Translations under genes and position numbers: made by a program
Shown here: one piece after another, positions 50,420 to 59,292 of the stretch
How positions within the stretch are numbered: the first letter of the stretch is position 1
Layout of the letters: every line of letters begins with the position of its first letter
NCBI RefSeq assembly: GCF_001653515.1
Contig: NZ_LYOY01000040.1
Span: 682,001 to 746,000, forward strand
Direction of reading: 5' to 3'
DNA length: 64,000 nt
Source: Streptomyces sp. ERV7
GTDB lineage: Bacteria; Actinomycetota; Actinomycetes; Streptomycetales; Streptomycetaceae
Notes under the pieces: generated by a model
What the model was told of the DNA's origin: nothing
Database searches by the model: none
What the model saw: only the letters and a program-made list of their open reading frames with translations

Positions 50420-50454
50420 TGGTAGGTCCGGGGGCTTCGCCTCCCGGAGGACCA
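50420..50454 (+). terminator. Hairpin after carD
   Basis: tggtaggtccgggggc (50420-50435) pairs imperfectly with gcctcccggaggacca (50439-50454) around a ttc loop, directly after the carD stop. The remaining gap up to 50663 shows no gene. Confidence 0.65.
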
Positions 50455-50663
50455 GCATTGCCGCGGTGCCCGCTGACCAGCAGTGACCCTACTGCTGTGT
50501 CGCCGGGCGCTGCGGCATGTTCGGACATCATTCGTACGCACGGCACCCGCGACGGCGTGCCGGGCCGGGTGGAGCGCCCGACCGGTCGTCACGGAAGGGG
50601 CCGGTCAGGGGCGTCGCGCCCAGCTTGCTGAGGCCATACCCATGTCGCCGAAGGACACAAACC

Positions 50664-51401
50664 TTGTCTGAGGAAACGCGCGTTTTCCGTACCGCCGCCG
50701 TGATTCCCGCGGCCGGCCGCGGCGTGCGGCTCGGCCCGGGCGCCCCCAAGGCGCTCCGCGCGCTGAACGGCACGCCCATGCTCATCCACGCCGTCCGGGC
50801 GATGGCCGCCTCCCGCGCCGTCTCGCTCGTCGTCGTCGTGGCCCCGCCCGACGGCGCCACCGAGGTCAAGAACCTGCTGGCCGAGCACGCGCTGCCGGAG
50901 CGCACCGACTTCGTCGTGGTGCCCGGCGGCGAGAGCCGCCAGGAGTCCGTGCGGCTCGGCCTCCAGGCGCTGCCGCAGGGCATCGACGTGGTCCTCGTCC
51001 ACGACGCGGCCCGTCCGCTGGTGCCGGTCGACACCGTCGACGCGGTGATCGAGGCCGTACGGGACGGGGCCCCGGCCGTCGTCCCCGCGCTGCCGCTCGC
51101 CGACACCGTCAAGGAGGTCGAGCCGCACACCGACGGCACCCCCGAGCCGGTGCTCGCCACGCCCGACCGGTCCCGGCTGCGCGCCGTACAGACCCCGCAG
51201 GGCTTCGACCACGCCACCCTGGTGCGCGCCCACGAGAGCGTCACCGGCGAGGTCACGGACGACGCGTCGATGGTCGAGCGGCTCGGCCTGAAGGTCGTGG
51301 TCGTCCCCGGCCACGAGGAGGCCTTCAAGGTGACCCGCCCGCTGGACCTGGTCCTGGCGGAGGCGGTCCTGGCCCGCAGGAGGGCGAACGATGGCTTCTG
51401 A
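50664..51401 (+). CDS. ispD: 2-C-methyl-D-erythritol 4-phosphate cytidylyltransferase
   Basis: The product is 245 residues. The best start is TTG 50664, preceded by aaggaca; no ATG or GTG gives a sensible N-terminus. The nucleotide-binding motif is IPAAGRGVRLGPGAPKAL (residues 13-30); VVVPGGESRQESVRLGL and VLVHDAARPLVP are conserved. It makes CDP-methylerythritol in the MEP isoprenoid pathway. It overlaps ispF by 11 bp. Confidence 0.95.
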   Translation: MSEETRVFRTAAVIPAAGRGVRLGPGAPKALRALNGTPMLIHAVRAMAASRAVSLVVVVAPPDGATEVKNLLAEHALPERTDFVVVPGGESRQESVRLGLQALPQGIDVVLVHDAARPLVPVDTVDAVIEAVRDGAPAVVPALPLADTVKEVEPHTDGTPEPVLATPDRSRLRAVQTPQGFDHATLVRAHESVTGEVTDDASMVERLGLKVVVVPGHEEAFKVTRPLDLVLAEAVLARRRANDGF

Positions 51402-51903
51402 GACGCCCCCGCGGGCCCCGGCCCCGGTGATCCCGCAGGTCGGCATCGGCACCGACATCCACGCCTTCGAGGAGGGCCGCGAGCTGTGGTGCGCGGGCCT
51501 GCTCTGGGAGGGCGAGGGCCCCGGCCTCGCGGGCCACTCCGACGCGGACGTCGTCGCCCACGCCGCCTGCAACGCGCTCTTCTCGGCGGCGGGCCTCGGC
51601 GACCTCGGCGCCCACTTCGGCACCGGGCGCCCCGAGTGGTCCGGCGCCTCCGGCGTCACCCTGCTCACCGAGGCCGCCCGGATCGTCCGGGAGGCGGGCT
51701 TCGGCATCGGCAACGTGGCCGTCCAGGTGGTCGGCCCCCGCCCGAAGATCGGCAAGCGGCGCGAGGAGGCGCAGAAGGTGCTCTCGGACGCGGTCGGCGC
51801 GCCGGTCTCGGTCTCCGGCGCCACCACCGACGGCCTGGGCTTCCCCGGCCGCGGCGACGGCCTCGCCGGGATCGCCACGGCGCTGGTGTACCGGACCGGA
51901 TGA
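51391..51903 (+). CDS. ispF: 2-C-methyl-D-erythritol 2,4-cyclodiphosphate synthase
   Basis: A 170-residue IspF. Zinc ligands lie in GTDIHAFE (Asp and His) and a later His in AGHSDADVVAHA; GDLGAHFG and GATTDGLGFPGRGDG are diagnostic. It acts as a trimer, cyclising the IspE product. The ATG at 51391 lies within the end of ispD, so translation is coupled; ispE is not in this window. Confidence 0.96.
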   Translation: MASETPPRAPAPVIPQVGIGTDIHAFEEGRELWCAGLLWEGEGPGLAGHSDADVVAHAACNALFSAAGLGDLGAHFGTGRPEWSGASGVTLLTEAARIVREAGFGIGNVAVQVVGPRPKIGKRREEAQKVLSDAVGAPVSVSGATTDGLGFPGRGDGLAGIATALVYRTG

Positions 51904-52038
51904 AGGCGTTCCGGCGGACGGGTCGAAAGGCCGCCGAAATGCCCGCGGCGGAGCCCGCCGGAAAAGCTTCTGTCACACTTCGGTGCCCCGTGGCCCAAGG
52001 GTCGCGGGGCACTGCTACGGGCCCACTACCCTGGACTC

Positions 52039-53436
52039 GTGACTATTCGCCTGTACGACACCAGCGCCCGGCAGATCCGTGACTTCACCCCGCTCGTTCC
52101 GGGCTGTGTCTCGATCTACCTCTGTGGCGCGACCGTGCAGGCCGCCCCGCACATCGGGCACGTCCGCTCCTACCTCGACTTCGACATCGCGCGCCGCTGG
52201 TTCCAATACCGCGGCTACGACGTCACGTTCATCCGCAACGTCACCGACATCGACGACAAGATCATCGCCAAGTCGGCCGAACAGGGCCGCCCCTGGTGGT
52301 CGATCGGCTACGAGAACGAGCGCGCCTTCAACGACGGCTACAACGCCCTGGGTTGCCTGCCGCCCACCTACGAGCCGCGCGCGACCGGGCACGTCCCCGA
52401 GATGATCGAGATGATGCGCGGCCTGATCGAGCGCGGCCACGCGTACGCGTCGGACGGCAGCGTCTACTTCGACGTGCGCTCCTTCCCCGGCTATCTGGAG
52501 CTGTCCAACCAGGACATCGACGACCTGCTCCAGCCCGACGAGGGCGTCGCGGGCAAGCGCGACCCCCGCGACTTCGCCATGTGGAAGGCGTCCAAGCCGG
52601 GCGAGCCCGACTGGGAGACGCCCTGGGGCCGCGGCCGTCCGGGCTGGCACCTGGAGTGCTCGGCGATGGCCCACAAGTACCTGGGCAGCGCCTTCGACAT
52701 CCACGGCGGCGGTCGCGACCTGATCTTCCCGCACCACGAGAACGAGATCGCCCAGGCCAAGGCGTACGGCGACGACTTCGCCGCGTACTGGATGCACAAC
52801 GCCTGGGTCACCCTGTCCGGCGAGAAGATGTCCAAGTCGCTCGGCAACTCGGTGCTCGTCTCCGACATGGTCAAGACGTGGCGCCCGATCGTGCTGCGCT
52901 ACTACCTCGGCACCCCGCACTACCGCTCGACCATCGAGTACAGCGAGGAGGCCCTGCGCGAGGCCGAGTCGGCGTTCGCGCGCATCGAGGGCTTCGTCCA
53001 GCGCGTGGTCGAGAAGGCCGGGGGCGTGGTCGAGCCGGCCGCCGAGGTGCCGCCCGCGTTCGCCGAGGCGATGGACGACGACCTGGGCGTCCCGGGGGCG
53101 CTCGCGATCATCCACACCACGGTCCGCCAGGGCAACAGCGCGCTGGCCGCCGACGACAAGGAAGAGGCCGTCGCCCGCCTCGCCGAGGTCCGCGCGATGC
53201 TCGGCGTCCTCGGGCTCGACCCGCTGGACGCCCACTGGGCGGGCGAGGCCGACCGGGGCGAGGACCTGCACGGGGCCGTCGACACGCTCGTACGGCTGGT
53301 GCTCGAACAGCGTGAGGCGGCCCGGGCCCGCAAGGACTGGGCCACCGCCGACGCCATCCGCGACCAGCTGACCCAGTCCGGCCTGGTCATCGAGGACAGC
53401 CCCAGCGGCCCCCGCTGGACCCTCGGCCCCCGCTGA
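52039..53436 (+). CDS. cysS: Cysteinyl-tRNA synthetase
   Basis: A 465-residue class I synthetase. The zinc Cys29 lies in YLCGATVQ, the HIGH motif is residues 38-41 (PHIGHVRS) and KMSKS is at residues 263-267. The second zinc region reads HLECSAMAHKYLG, DIHGGGRDLIFPHHENE. The start GTG 52039 lies 9 bp after a TACCCT hexamer without a ribosome-binding site, so it may be leaderless. It couples cysteine supply to translation and neighbours the MEP genes as in other streptomycetes. Confidence 0.98.
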   Translation: MTIRLYDTSARQIRDFTPLVPGCVSIYLCGATVQAAPHIGHVRSYLDFDIARRWFQYRGYDVTFIRNVTDIDDKIIAKSAEQGRPWWSIGYENERAFNDGYNALGCLPPTYEPRATGHVPEMIEMMRGLIERGHAYASDGSVYFDVRSFPGYLELSNQDIDDLLQPDEGVAGKRDPRDFAMWKASKPGEPDWETPWGRGRPGWHLECSAMAHKYLGSAFDIHGGGRDLIFPHHENEIAQAKAYGDDFAAYWMHNAWVTLSGEKMSKSLGNSVLVSDMVKTWRPIVLRYYLGTPHYRSTIEYSEEALREAESAFARIEGFVQRVVEKAGGVVEPAAEVPPAFAEAMDDDLGVPGALAIIHTTVRQGNSALAADDKEEAVARLAEVRAMLGVLGLDPLDAHWAGEADRGEDLHGAVDTLVRLVLEQREAARARKDWATADAIRDQLTQSGLVIEDSPSGPRWTLGPR

Positions 53437-53555
53437 CGGGGCAGCGCGATGTGCCGCCCGGGCGACCGGGCGGCACACTTCATATACGTACGTACGCAGG
53501 ACCCACGGACGAAACGACGCCCCGTAGGTCGCAGAATCACGGAAACAGGTAGGTC

Positions 53556-54515
53556 ATGGCCGGGAACAGCCAGCGCAGGAACCGCCGCACGTCCAACAAG
53601 AAGGGCGCGACGGTCGGCAGCGGTGGCCAGCGGCGCCGGGGCCTGGAGGGCAAGGGCCCCACGCCGCCCGCCGAGGACCGCAAGAAGCACAAGAAGAACC
53701 GCATCGCCACCGCCAAGGCCAGGCAGGCGGCGACCCGCCGCCCGGCCCCGCGCCGCGGCGGCGCCAAGGGCACGTCCGAGATGGTCGTCGGCCGCAACCC
53801 GGTCTTCGAGGCCCTGCGCGACGGCGTCCCGGCGACCACGCTGTACGTGCAGCAGTACATCGACAACGACGAGCGGGTGCGCGACGCGCTCCAGCTCGCG
53901 GGCGAGCGCGGCAACATCAACCTGATGGAGGCCCCGCGCGCCGAGCTCGACCGGATGACCAACGGGCTCAACCACCAGGGCCTGGTCCTCCAGGTCCCGC
54001 CGTACGAGTACGCGCACCCGCAGGACCTCCTGGAGGCCGCGTACGACAACCACGACACGCCGCTCATCGTGGCCCTCGACGGTGTCACCGACCCGCGCAA
54101 CCTCGGCGCGATCGTCCGCTCCACCTCCGCCTTCGGCGGCCACGGCGTGGTCGTGCCCGAGCGCCGCGCGGCCGGGATGACGGCCGGCGCCTGGAAGTCC
54201 TCGGCGGGCACCGCCGCCCGTACGCCGGTCTCGCGCGTCACCAACCTGACCCGCGCCCTGGAGGACTACAAGAAGGCCGGAGTCACGATCGTGGGCCTGG
54301 CGGCCGACGGCGAGCACACGGTCGAGCAGCTGGAAGCGCTGGCCGGCCCGGTCGTCATCGTCATCGGCAGCGAGGGCAAGGGCCTGGGCCGCCTCGTCGG
54401 CGAGACCTGCGACTACCGGGTGCGGATCTCGATGCCGGGCGGCGCCGAGTCGCTGAACGCCGGTGTCGCGGCGGGCATCGTGCTGTACGAGGCGGCGCGC
54501 CGGCGCAAGGGCTGA
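53556..54515 (+). CDS. TrmH/RlmB-family rRNA 2'-O-methyltransferase
   Basis: A 319-residue SPOUT methyltransferase. A basic, disordered extension (1-75; NSQRRNRRTSNKKGATVG) precedes the substrate-binding domain (MVVGRNPVFEALRDGVP) and the SPOUT knot: DGVTDPRNLGAIVRSTSAFG, VVIVIGSEGKGLGRLV, RISMPGGAESLNAGVAAGI. It most likely modifies 23S rRNA G2251 (RlmB). It lies 119 bp after cysS. Confidence 0.93.
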   Translation: MAGNSQRRNRRTSNKKGATVGSGGQRRRGLEGKGPTPPAEDRKKHKKNRIATAKARQAATRRPAPRRGGAKGTSEMVVGRNPVFEALRDGVPATTLYVQQYIDNDERVRDALQLAGERGNINLMEAPRAELDRMTNGLNHQGLVLQVPPYEYAHPQDLLEAAYDNHDTPLIVALDGVTDPRNLGAIVRSTSAFGGHGVVVPERRAAGMTAGAWKSSAGTAARTPVSRVTNLTRALEDYKKAGVTIVGLAADGEHTVEQLEALAGPVVIVIGSEGKGLGRLVGETCDYRVRISMPGGAESLNAGVAAGIVLYEAARRRKG

Positions 54516-54631
54516 CGCCCTTCGTACGGACGCTGCCGTCCGACGCCCGTCCGGAGTAGGTGATCTTGACGGGCCTCGGACAGATCTCGCCTCCGTCAAG
54601 GCAGTGTCCTAAACCTCCATCACTCGGTTAG

Positions 54632-56224
54632 ATGAGTGTGGACACCAGAACGCCCCGGCCCGGGTTCGACGATCAGCCTGCCCTCAGTATGGTCAAGGTG
54701 GACTCGGACCCCGCGCAGGTCATCGTCAACCACGCCAGTTTCCGGGTGCACTTCGCCCCGAAGGCCCAGTCGAAGCGCCCGCTGAGGGACCCGGCGAGGG
54801 TGCCGGCCGCGGGTGCGGCCCGCCGCCGGGCCCCGGTGGTGTGGAGCGGCCGGGCGGCGCCCGGGGCGACCGGCCTGCTGCAGGCGGTGCGCGGACTGGA
54901 GGCGCCGGGCGCGGCGGGCGAGTCGCTCGACGTGGGCGCCACCCAGGTCATCCCGCGCATCGACGAGGACACCATGCCGACGCCGGTGGTGGTGGCCCCG
55001 CGCGCGCCGCTTGCGGACTCCGGCGGCGGCGCGGAGACGGCCCTGCTCCAGGCGGTGCGCCAGAGCCCGCACGGATACGCCCAAGGGGCGTACGGGGACG
55101 ACGGGTTCGACGAGTTCGAGCGCGGCTACGACGACGGCTACGAGGGCGAGGACGGCCCGGAGTCGCGCGGCCAGCGGCACGGCGCGGACCAGGTGCGGCA
55201 CGCGTACTACCCGGGCCGCCGGATGAACCTCGGTGTGGTCCTCCTCCCGCTGCGCGTCTTCCTCGGCTTCATCTCCGTGTACGCGGGGATGGGCAAGCTC
55301 TGCGACCCCGTCTACTTCGACGGCGGCGAGCGCGGCTCGATGATGAAGTGGCTGAACTCGCTGCACCCGTGGGCCCTCGCCGAGCCGCTGCGCGCCTTCG
55401 CGCTCCAGCATCCGGTCGGGGCGGGCCTGTCGGTGGCCTTCCTCCAGATCGTGGTGGGCGTGCTGACCATGCTGGGGCTGTGGCAGCGGGTCGCGGCGGT
55501 GTTCGGGGCGCTGCTCTCGGCCGCGCTGCTGCTGACGGTGAGCTGGCAGACGGTCCCGGCGTACGACGCGCCGGACTTCATCTACCTCGCCGCCTGGTCC
55601 CCGCTGATCACGGGAGGGGTGCTCGGTGGGTGCCGTCCGCCGCAGCGTCACTGTGCCCGAGGCGGCGGAGACCGCGACGACGGCCGCCCAGGCGGGCCAG
55701 GCGTGGGTGCCGCCCGCGAGCAGCACCGCGCCGCCCAGGACGAGCGGGGCAAGGGTGGTGAGGGCCGCGCCGCGCAGCGCGGGTGCCGACGCCATCACAG
55801 GGCCGGCCGGGCGTGGCGGGCGGCGGTCCGGAACGGGCGGCCGCCGAGGTCCACCCGGACGCTCCCGGTCCGGCCGCCGCAGGACCAGTCGAGCCACAGC
55901 ACCCACTCGGTGTCCCCGGCCTCGGTCCTGACCTCCAGGTCCAGCACCTCCACCTCGCCCTGGCCGACCTGGTACGGGAAGTCGCTGGTGGAGAGCGGGC
56001 GTACACGCGGCAAAGTCGCGTCGAGCAGCACCTCGAACCGGCGCAGCGGGACCTCCGCCGCGTGCCGGGAGAGGTCTCCGGAGCGGTCCGTCCGCGCGAT
56101 CACCTCCACGCGCAGGTCCGTCAGCACCACGGGAAGCGGCCCGGCCCCGGTCACGACCAGCCGGACCGTGTGCCCGCCGGCCGGGACCTCGACGACCCGG
56201 CCGCCCTCCTCCAGCACCACGTAG
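54632..56224 (+). CDS. DoxX-family membrane protein, C-terminus replaced
   Basis: The native part is residues 1-327 (54632 to about 55612). It has a long disordered acidic N-terminus (EDTMPTPVVVAPRAPLADSG), then the DoxX core of four helices: LGVVLLPLRVFLGFISVYAG, AGLSVAFLQIVVGVLTMLG, VFGALLSAALLLTVSW, YLAAWSPLI. After SPLI the usual fourth/fifth helix and cytoplasmic tail are lost. The frame runs antisense through other genes for 200 residues to 56224. DoxX proteins are quinone- or thiosulfate-linked membrane subunits in some species; here the role is unknown. The break lies at about 55605-55625. Confidence 0.7.
   Translation: MSVDTRTPRPGFDDQPALSMVKVDSDPAQVIVNHASFRVHFAPKAQSKRPLRDPARVPAAGAARRRAPVVWSGRAAPGATGLLQAVRGLEAPGAAGESLDVGATQVIPRIDEDTMPTPVVVAPRAPLADSGGGAETALLQAVRQSPHGYAQGAYGDDGFDEFERGYDDGYEGEDGPESRGQRHGADQVRHAYYPGRRMNLGVVLLPLRVFLGFISVYAGMGKLCDPVYFDGGERGSMMKWLNSLHPWALAEPLRAFALQHPVGAGLSVAFLQIVVGVLTMLGLWQRVAAVFGALLSAALLLTVSWQTVPAYDAPDFIYLAAWSPLITGGVLGGCRPPQRHCARGGGDRDDGRPGGPGVGAAREQHRAAQDERGKGGEGRAAQRGCRRHHRAGRAWRAAVRNGRPPRSTRTLPVRPPQDQSSHSTHSVSPASVLTSRSSTSTSPWPTWYGKSLVESGRTRGKVASSSTSNRRSGTSAACRERSPERSVRAITSTRRSVSTTGSGPAPVTTSRTVCPPAGTSTTRPPSSSTT
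55614..55795 (-). pseudogene. N-terminal fragment of a membrane protein
   Basis: From ATG 55795, overlapping the upstream gene's stop (ATGA), about 60 residues can be read: two hydrophobic helices (LTTLAPLVLGGAVLLAGG, WPAWAAVVAVSAASGTV) ending TLRRTAPTEHP. Then the sequence becomes the reverse complement of the DoxX core. The rest of the gene is missing. The family cannot be named from this piece. Confidence 0.6.
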
Positions 56225-56502
56225 TCCTGGTTCCTGATCCGTGTCGAGACGAGGACCGGGACGGCCGAGCCGGAGTCCTCCCGTGCCCTGCGCCGCGCCA
56301 GCCGGTCGCTGAACTGCCGTGGCAGGTCCTGGCTCAGATACGCGGCGGCGGCCGCGGCCGCCACTCCGCCGGACCAGGACAGGGCTCCGCCCGGGGCCCG
56401 GAGCAGGACCGCGCCGAGCGCCGCCGCCCCCGCGCCACCGATCAGCCAGAGACGACCGCGTCCCCCACGTCCCGCCATCGCACCCCGTCCCGGACCGCCC
56501 AT
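55795..56502 (-). CDS. Hypothetical membrane-anchored beta-rich protein
   Basis: A 235-residue protein. Two N-terminal helices (LWLIGGAGAAALGAVLL, GGVAAAAAAAYL) precede a beta-rich domain (VPVLVSTRIRNQDYVVLEEG, HTVRLVVTGAGPLPVVLTDL, RRFEVLLDATLPRVRPL, WVLWLDWSCGGRTGSV). No family is recognised. ATG 56478 is a possible later start. The stop overlaps the ATG of the truncated membrane gene, so both belonged to one operon. Confidence 0.7.
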   Translation of the reverse strand: MGGPGRGAMAGRGGRGRLWLIGGAGAAALGAVLLRAPGGALSWSGGVAAAAAAAYLSQDLPRQFSDRLARRRAREDSGSAVPVLVSTRIRNQDYVVLEEGGRVVEVPAGGHTVRLVVTGAGPLPVVLTDLRVEVIARTDRSGDLSRHAAEVPLRRFEVLLDATLPRVRPLSTSDFPYQVGQGEVEVLDLEVRTEAGDTEWVLWLDWSCGGRTGSVRVDLGGRPFRTAARHARPAL

Positions 56503-56550
56503 GTGTTCGCCCGCACAAGGTATCCGGGGAACGGACGCCGTGTCAGACGC

Positions 56551-57219
56551 TCAGTGATTCAACTGGGCCCGGACGTCCGCGACTTGGGGGCCGGTGTCCT
56601 GGGCGGGAATGCTCCAGCGGTCGGAGGAGTCCGTTCCGTCGGTGTAGATCAGCTTGCCGCCCCGGGCCTGGGCGGGGGTGAGGTCGAAGACCTTGGCGCG
56701 CAGTTGGTGGGCGCCGGGCTCGATGGCGCCGGAGTGCTGGTACGTGCCGAGGGCGACCTCGGCGGCGTGGCCCGCGCCCTCCGCGATCAGCGTGCCGTTC
56801 GGCGCGATCCAGTGCCAGCCGCCGCCCTTGGCGAGCGCTGTCTCGGCGGCGGGGTTGGCGGTGAGCGACTTCTCGTCCATGGTCACCACGGCGAAGGTGC
56901 CGTACCGCGAGGTCTGCCCGCCCGCCTCCTTCAGGTACACCACGGTCATCGGCGTGATCTCCAGGATGCCGACGGTGTTGGCGCCCACCGTCCGCGACGG
57001 CTCGCCCAGGGCCTGCGCCACCGTGCCCGTAGAGGGGTCGCTGCCGACGCCGCCTCCGGGCCCGTCGGCGGAGGGGGCCGCGGGCGGCTGTGTGGTGGGT
57101 GCCTGTGTGGTGGGCGCCCGGCCGGACGGCGACTCGGCGCCGGAGTCGTTCTGGCAGGCCGTCAGGGCGAGGCAGCCGACGGCGGTCGCGGTGGCGGCGG
57201 CGAGCAGGGTCTTGCGCAT
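56551..57219 (-). CDS. Secreted lipoprotein of unknown function
   Basis: The product is 222 residues from ATG 57219 with a lipoprotein signal peptide MRKTLLAAATATAVGCLALT and Cys22 (lipobox LTAC). A Thr/Pro/Ser-rich linker (TTQAPTTQPPAAPSADG) is followed by a beta-sandwich-like domain (VGILEITPMTVVYLKEAGG, TFAVVTMDEKSLTANPA, PGAHQLRAKVFDLTPAQ). This may be the DUF4352 or MPT63-like type, but the match is not firm. It precedes the hypothetical membrane protein by 48 bp on the same strand. Confidence 0.75.
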   Translation of the reverse strand: MRKTLLAAATATAVGCLALTACQNDSGAESPSGRAPTTQAPTTQPPAAPSADGPGGGVGSDPSTGTVAQALGEPSRTVGANTVGILEITPMTVVYLKEAGGQTSRYGTFAVVTMDEKSLTANPAAETALAKGGGWHWIAPNGTLIAEGAGHAAEVALGTYQHSGAIEPGAHQLRAKVFDLTPAQARGGKLIYTDGTDSSDRWSIPAQDTGPQVADVRAQLNH

Positions 57220-57389
57220 GGATTCCCCCCGGAGCTCTGGTACGCACAGTGACCGTACCGCCACACACCGGACGTGAGGGGCGCGGTCACCGAACCGGGA
57301 CGAAGGGGGACCGAGCCGGTGAAGAAGTCCGTACGGACGGGACCGCTCGCACGGTGGCGGGGCGCGGGCGGGGGTTCGAAGACAGGCCC

Positions 57390-58028
57390 TCAGAACGCGG
57401 CGATCGTGAAGGGCGCCCGCTCCGCACGGCTGAGCGCCCGCAGGACCGCCGTCGGGCCGTGGCGGCGCACGGACAGGCGCGAGAGCAGATCGACGACGGT
57501 GTCCACGGCGCTCGGGGCGAAGCGGGGAGTGGCGATGCCCGCGCTCACCGCGAGGTCGTCGCCGTGCACCGCGATCTCCATCATCCGGGTGGTCAGGAAG
57601 TCGTCGAGCAGGAGTGACCACGGGCCCCAGAGCGGGATGCGGACCGGCCGGTTCTCCGCCGAGGCCAGCGTGCCCGTCAGCTCGGCGACGGCCGCGGCCA
57701 CCCGGTCGGCCAGTGCCCCGGCCCCCTCGGCGGCCTCGCTCTCGCCGCCCTGCCGGATCCGTACGTTGATCTCCTCCTCGGGGCCCGCCCCGATCCACTC
57801 CACCCGCTCGTAGTGCCCGAGCAGCGGGACCACCGGCTCGGACGGCACGGGTGCGGCCAGCGTGGGCGGGATCGACAGGACCTGGTAGGCGAGATGGCCC
57901 GCCAGACCGCCCACGGTGAACCCGGCCAGCGCGCTCGGCCCCGGCCACGCGGCGCCGACGGCCGGGTCGCGCAGCAGGTCCGGGACGGAGCCCGCCAGGG
58001 CCAGGAAGTCGTGCCGCGCAGAGGTCAT
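57390..58028 (-). CDS. DinB/maleylpyruvate-isomerase-type (mycothiol-dependent family) protein
   Basis: The product is 212 residues from ATG 58028. The four-helix DinB-like bundle carries candidate metal-site His residues in GGLAGHLAYQVL and EIAVHGDDLAV, the pattern of the TIGR03083 family that includes mycothiol-dependent maleylpyruvate isomerase. If mycothiol is its cofactor, the broken mshA matters for it. It lies 25 bp downstream of the last P450 gene on the same strand and may belong to that operon. Confidence 0.78.
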   Translation of the reverse strand: MTSARHDFLALAGSVPDLLRDPAVGAAWPGPSALAGFTVGGLAGHLAYQVLSIPPTLAAPVPSEPVVPLLGHYERVEWIGAGPEEEINVRIRQGGESEAAEGAGALADRVAAAVAELTGTLASAENRPVRIPLWGPWSLLLDDFLTTRMMEIAVHGDDLAVSAGIATPRFAPSAVDTVVDLLSRLSVRRHGPTAVLRALSRAERAPFTIAAF

Positions 58029-58053
58029 GTCCGTACGATCCCGCCCCCGGCCC

Positions 58054-59292
58054 TCACCAGGCAAGCGGCAGGGTCTCCGGGCCGCGGTTGATCGAGCCCC
58101 GGCGCCAGCGCACCTGCTCGGGCCCGATCGCGAGCCGCAGGTCCGGGGCCGTGCGCAGCAGCGTGGAGAGGATCACCTCCAACTGCATCCGGGTCAGCGC
58201 CGCCCCGAGGCAGTAGTGCGCGCCGTGCCCGAAGGCGAGGTTGGGGGACTCGTCCCGGGTCATCTCGAAGCGGTCCGGCTCGGTGAAGACTTCCGGGTCG
58301 CGGTTGGCGGCCAGATACGAGACGTACACGGCCTCCCCGGCGCGGATGAGCACATCGCCCACCGGCACGTCCTCGGTGGCGATCCGGGGCAGCCCCACGC
58401 CGTTGCGCTGCGGGACGAACCGCAGCAACTCCTCGACGGCCGTGGGCAGCAGCTCCGGGTCCGCCCGCAGCCGCGCCAGCTGCTCGGGGTGCGTGAGCAG
58501 TGTGTACACCATCGTGGAGCACTGGTTGCGGACCTGGTCCAGGGCGTTGAGGACGATCATCACGGCCAGCGAGATCAGCTCGGGGCGGCTGAGCGCCCCC
58601 TCGGCCTGCGCCTGGGAGAGCTCGCTGAACAGGTCGTCGCCCGGGTGCTCCAGGCGGTGGTCCGCGAGCGCCCTGAAGTACCCGGCGATCTCGGCCTTGA
58701 CCGCGTTGCTCTCCTCAAGGGAGTGGTCGCTGGAGAGGATGACGCCCCGCCAGGCCTGGAGCCGGCCGAGGTCGGACTCCGGCACGCCGAGCAGCTTCCC
58801 GATCACCTGCTCCGGCAGCGGGCCGGTCACGTATTCGGTGAGGTCGGCGGGCGGCCCCTGCGCCAGCATCTCCCCGACGAGCCGCTCCGCGATCGCCTCC
58901 GTCTCGACCTTGAGGACCGCGACCCGCTTGCGGTTGAAGGTCTGGGCGAGGAGCCGCCGCAGCCGGGTGTGGTCGGGCGGATCGGTGCGGCCGATGCCTC
59001 CGACGGGGGCCACGACGTGCGGGGTCATGCTGGTCACCGGCCGGTCGACGGTCAGCGCCCGGCTGAACCGCGGATCCGAGGTGACCTCCTTGATGTCCTG
59101 GTACCGGGTCACCAGCCAGGCGTGGCCGTCCCCGAACCGCATCCGCACCAGCGCGACCGGCTCCTCGCGCAGCAGCCGGTGGAGGAGCGGGTCGAACTCC
59201 AGCGCGTCCAGGTGCTCCACCGGCCAGAAGTGCTCGGTGGCCTCGCCGGAGGTGCGCCGGCGCAGCTCGTCGGTGCGTACGTCCTCGCTCAT
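58054..59292 (-). CDS. Cytochrome P450, CYP158-like (second P450 of the rppA operon)
   Basis: A 412-residue soluble P450. The heme-thiolate loop is FGHGAHYCLGAAL with Cys361; the ExxR motif is EELLRF and the PERF-like region EPDRFEMTRDE. The I-helix reads VLNALDQVRNQ and lacks the usual acid-Thr pair, a feature also known for CYP158A2. CYP158A enzymes couple flaviolin radicals. Its ATG overlaps the cupin gene's stop (ATGA). The substrate is inferred from the operon. Confidence 0.88.
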   Translation of the reverse strand: MSEDVRTDELRRRTSGEATEHFWPVEHLDALEFDPLLHRLLREEPVALVRMRFGDGHAWLVTRYQDIKEVTSDPRFSRALTVDRPVTSMTPHVVAPVGGIGRTDPPDHTRLRRLLAQTFNRKRVAVLKVETEAIAERLVGEMLAQGPPADLTEYVTGPLPEQVIGKLLGVPESDLGRLQAWRGVILSSDHSLEESNAVKAEIAGYFRALADHRLEHPGDDLFSELSQAQAEGALSRPELISLAVMIVLNALDQVRNQCSTMVYTLLTHPEQLARLRADPELLPTAVEELLRFVPQRNGVGLPRIATEDVPVGDVLIRAGEAVYVSYLAANRDPEVFTEPDRFEMTRDESPNLAFGHGAHYCLGAALTRMQLEVILSTLLRTAPDLRLAIGPEQVRWRRGSINRGPETLPLAW

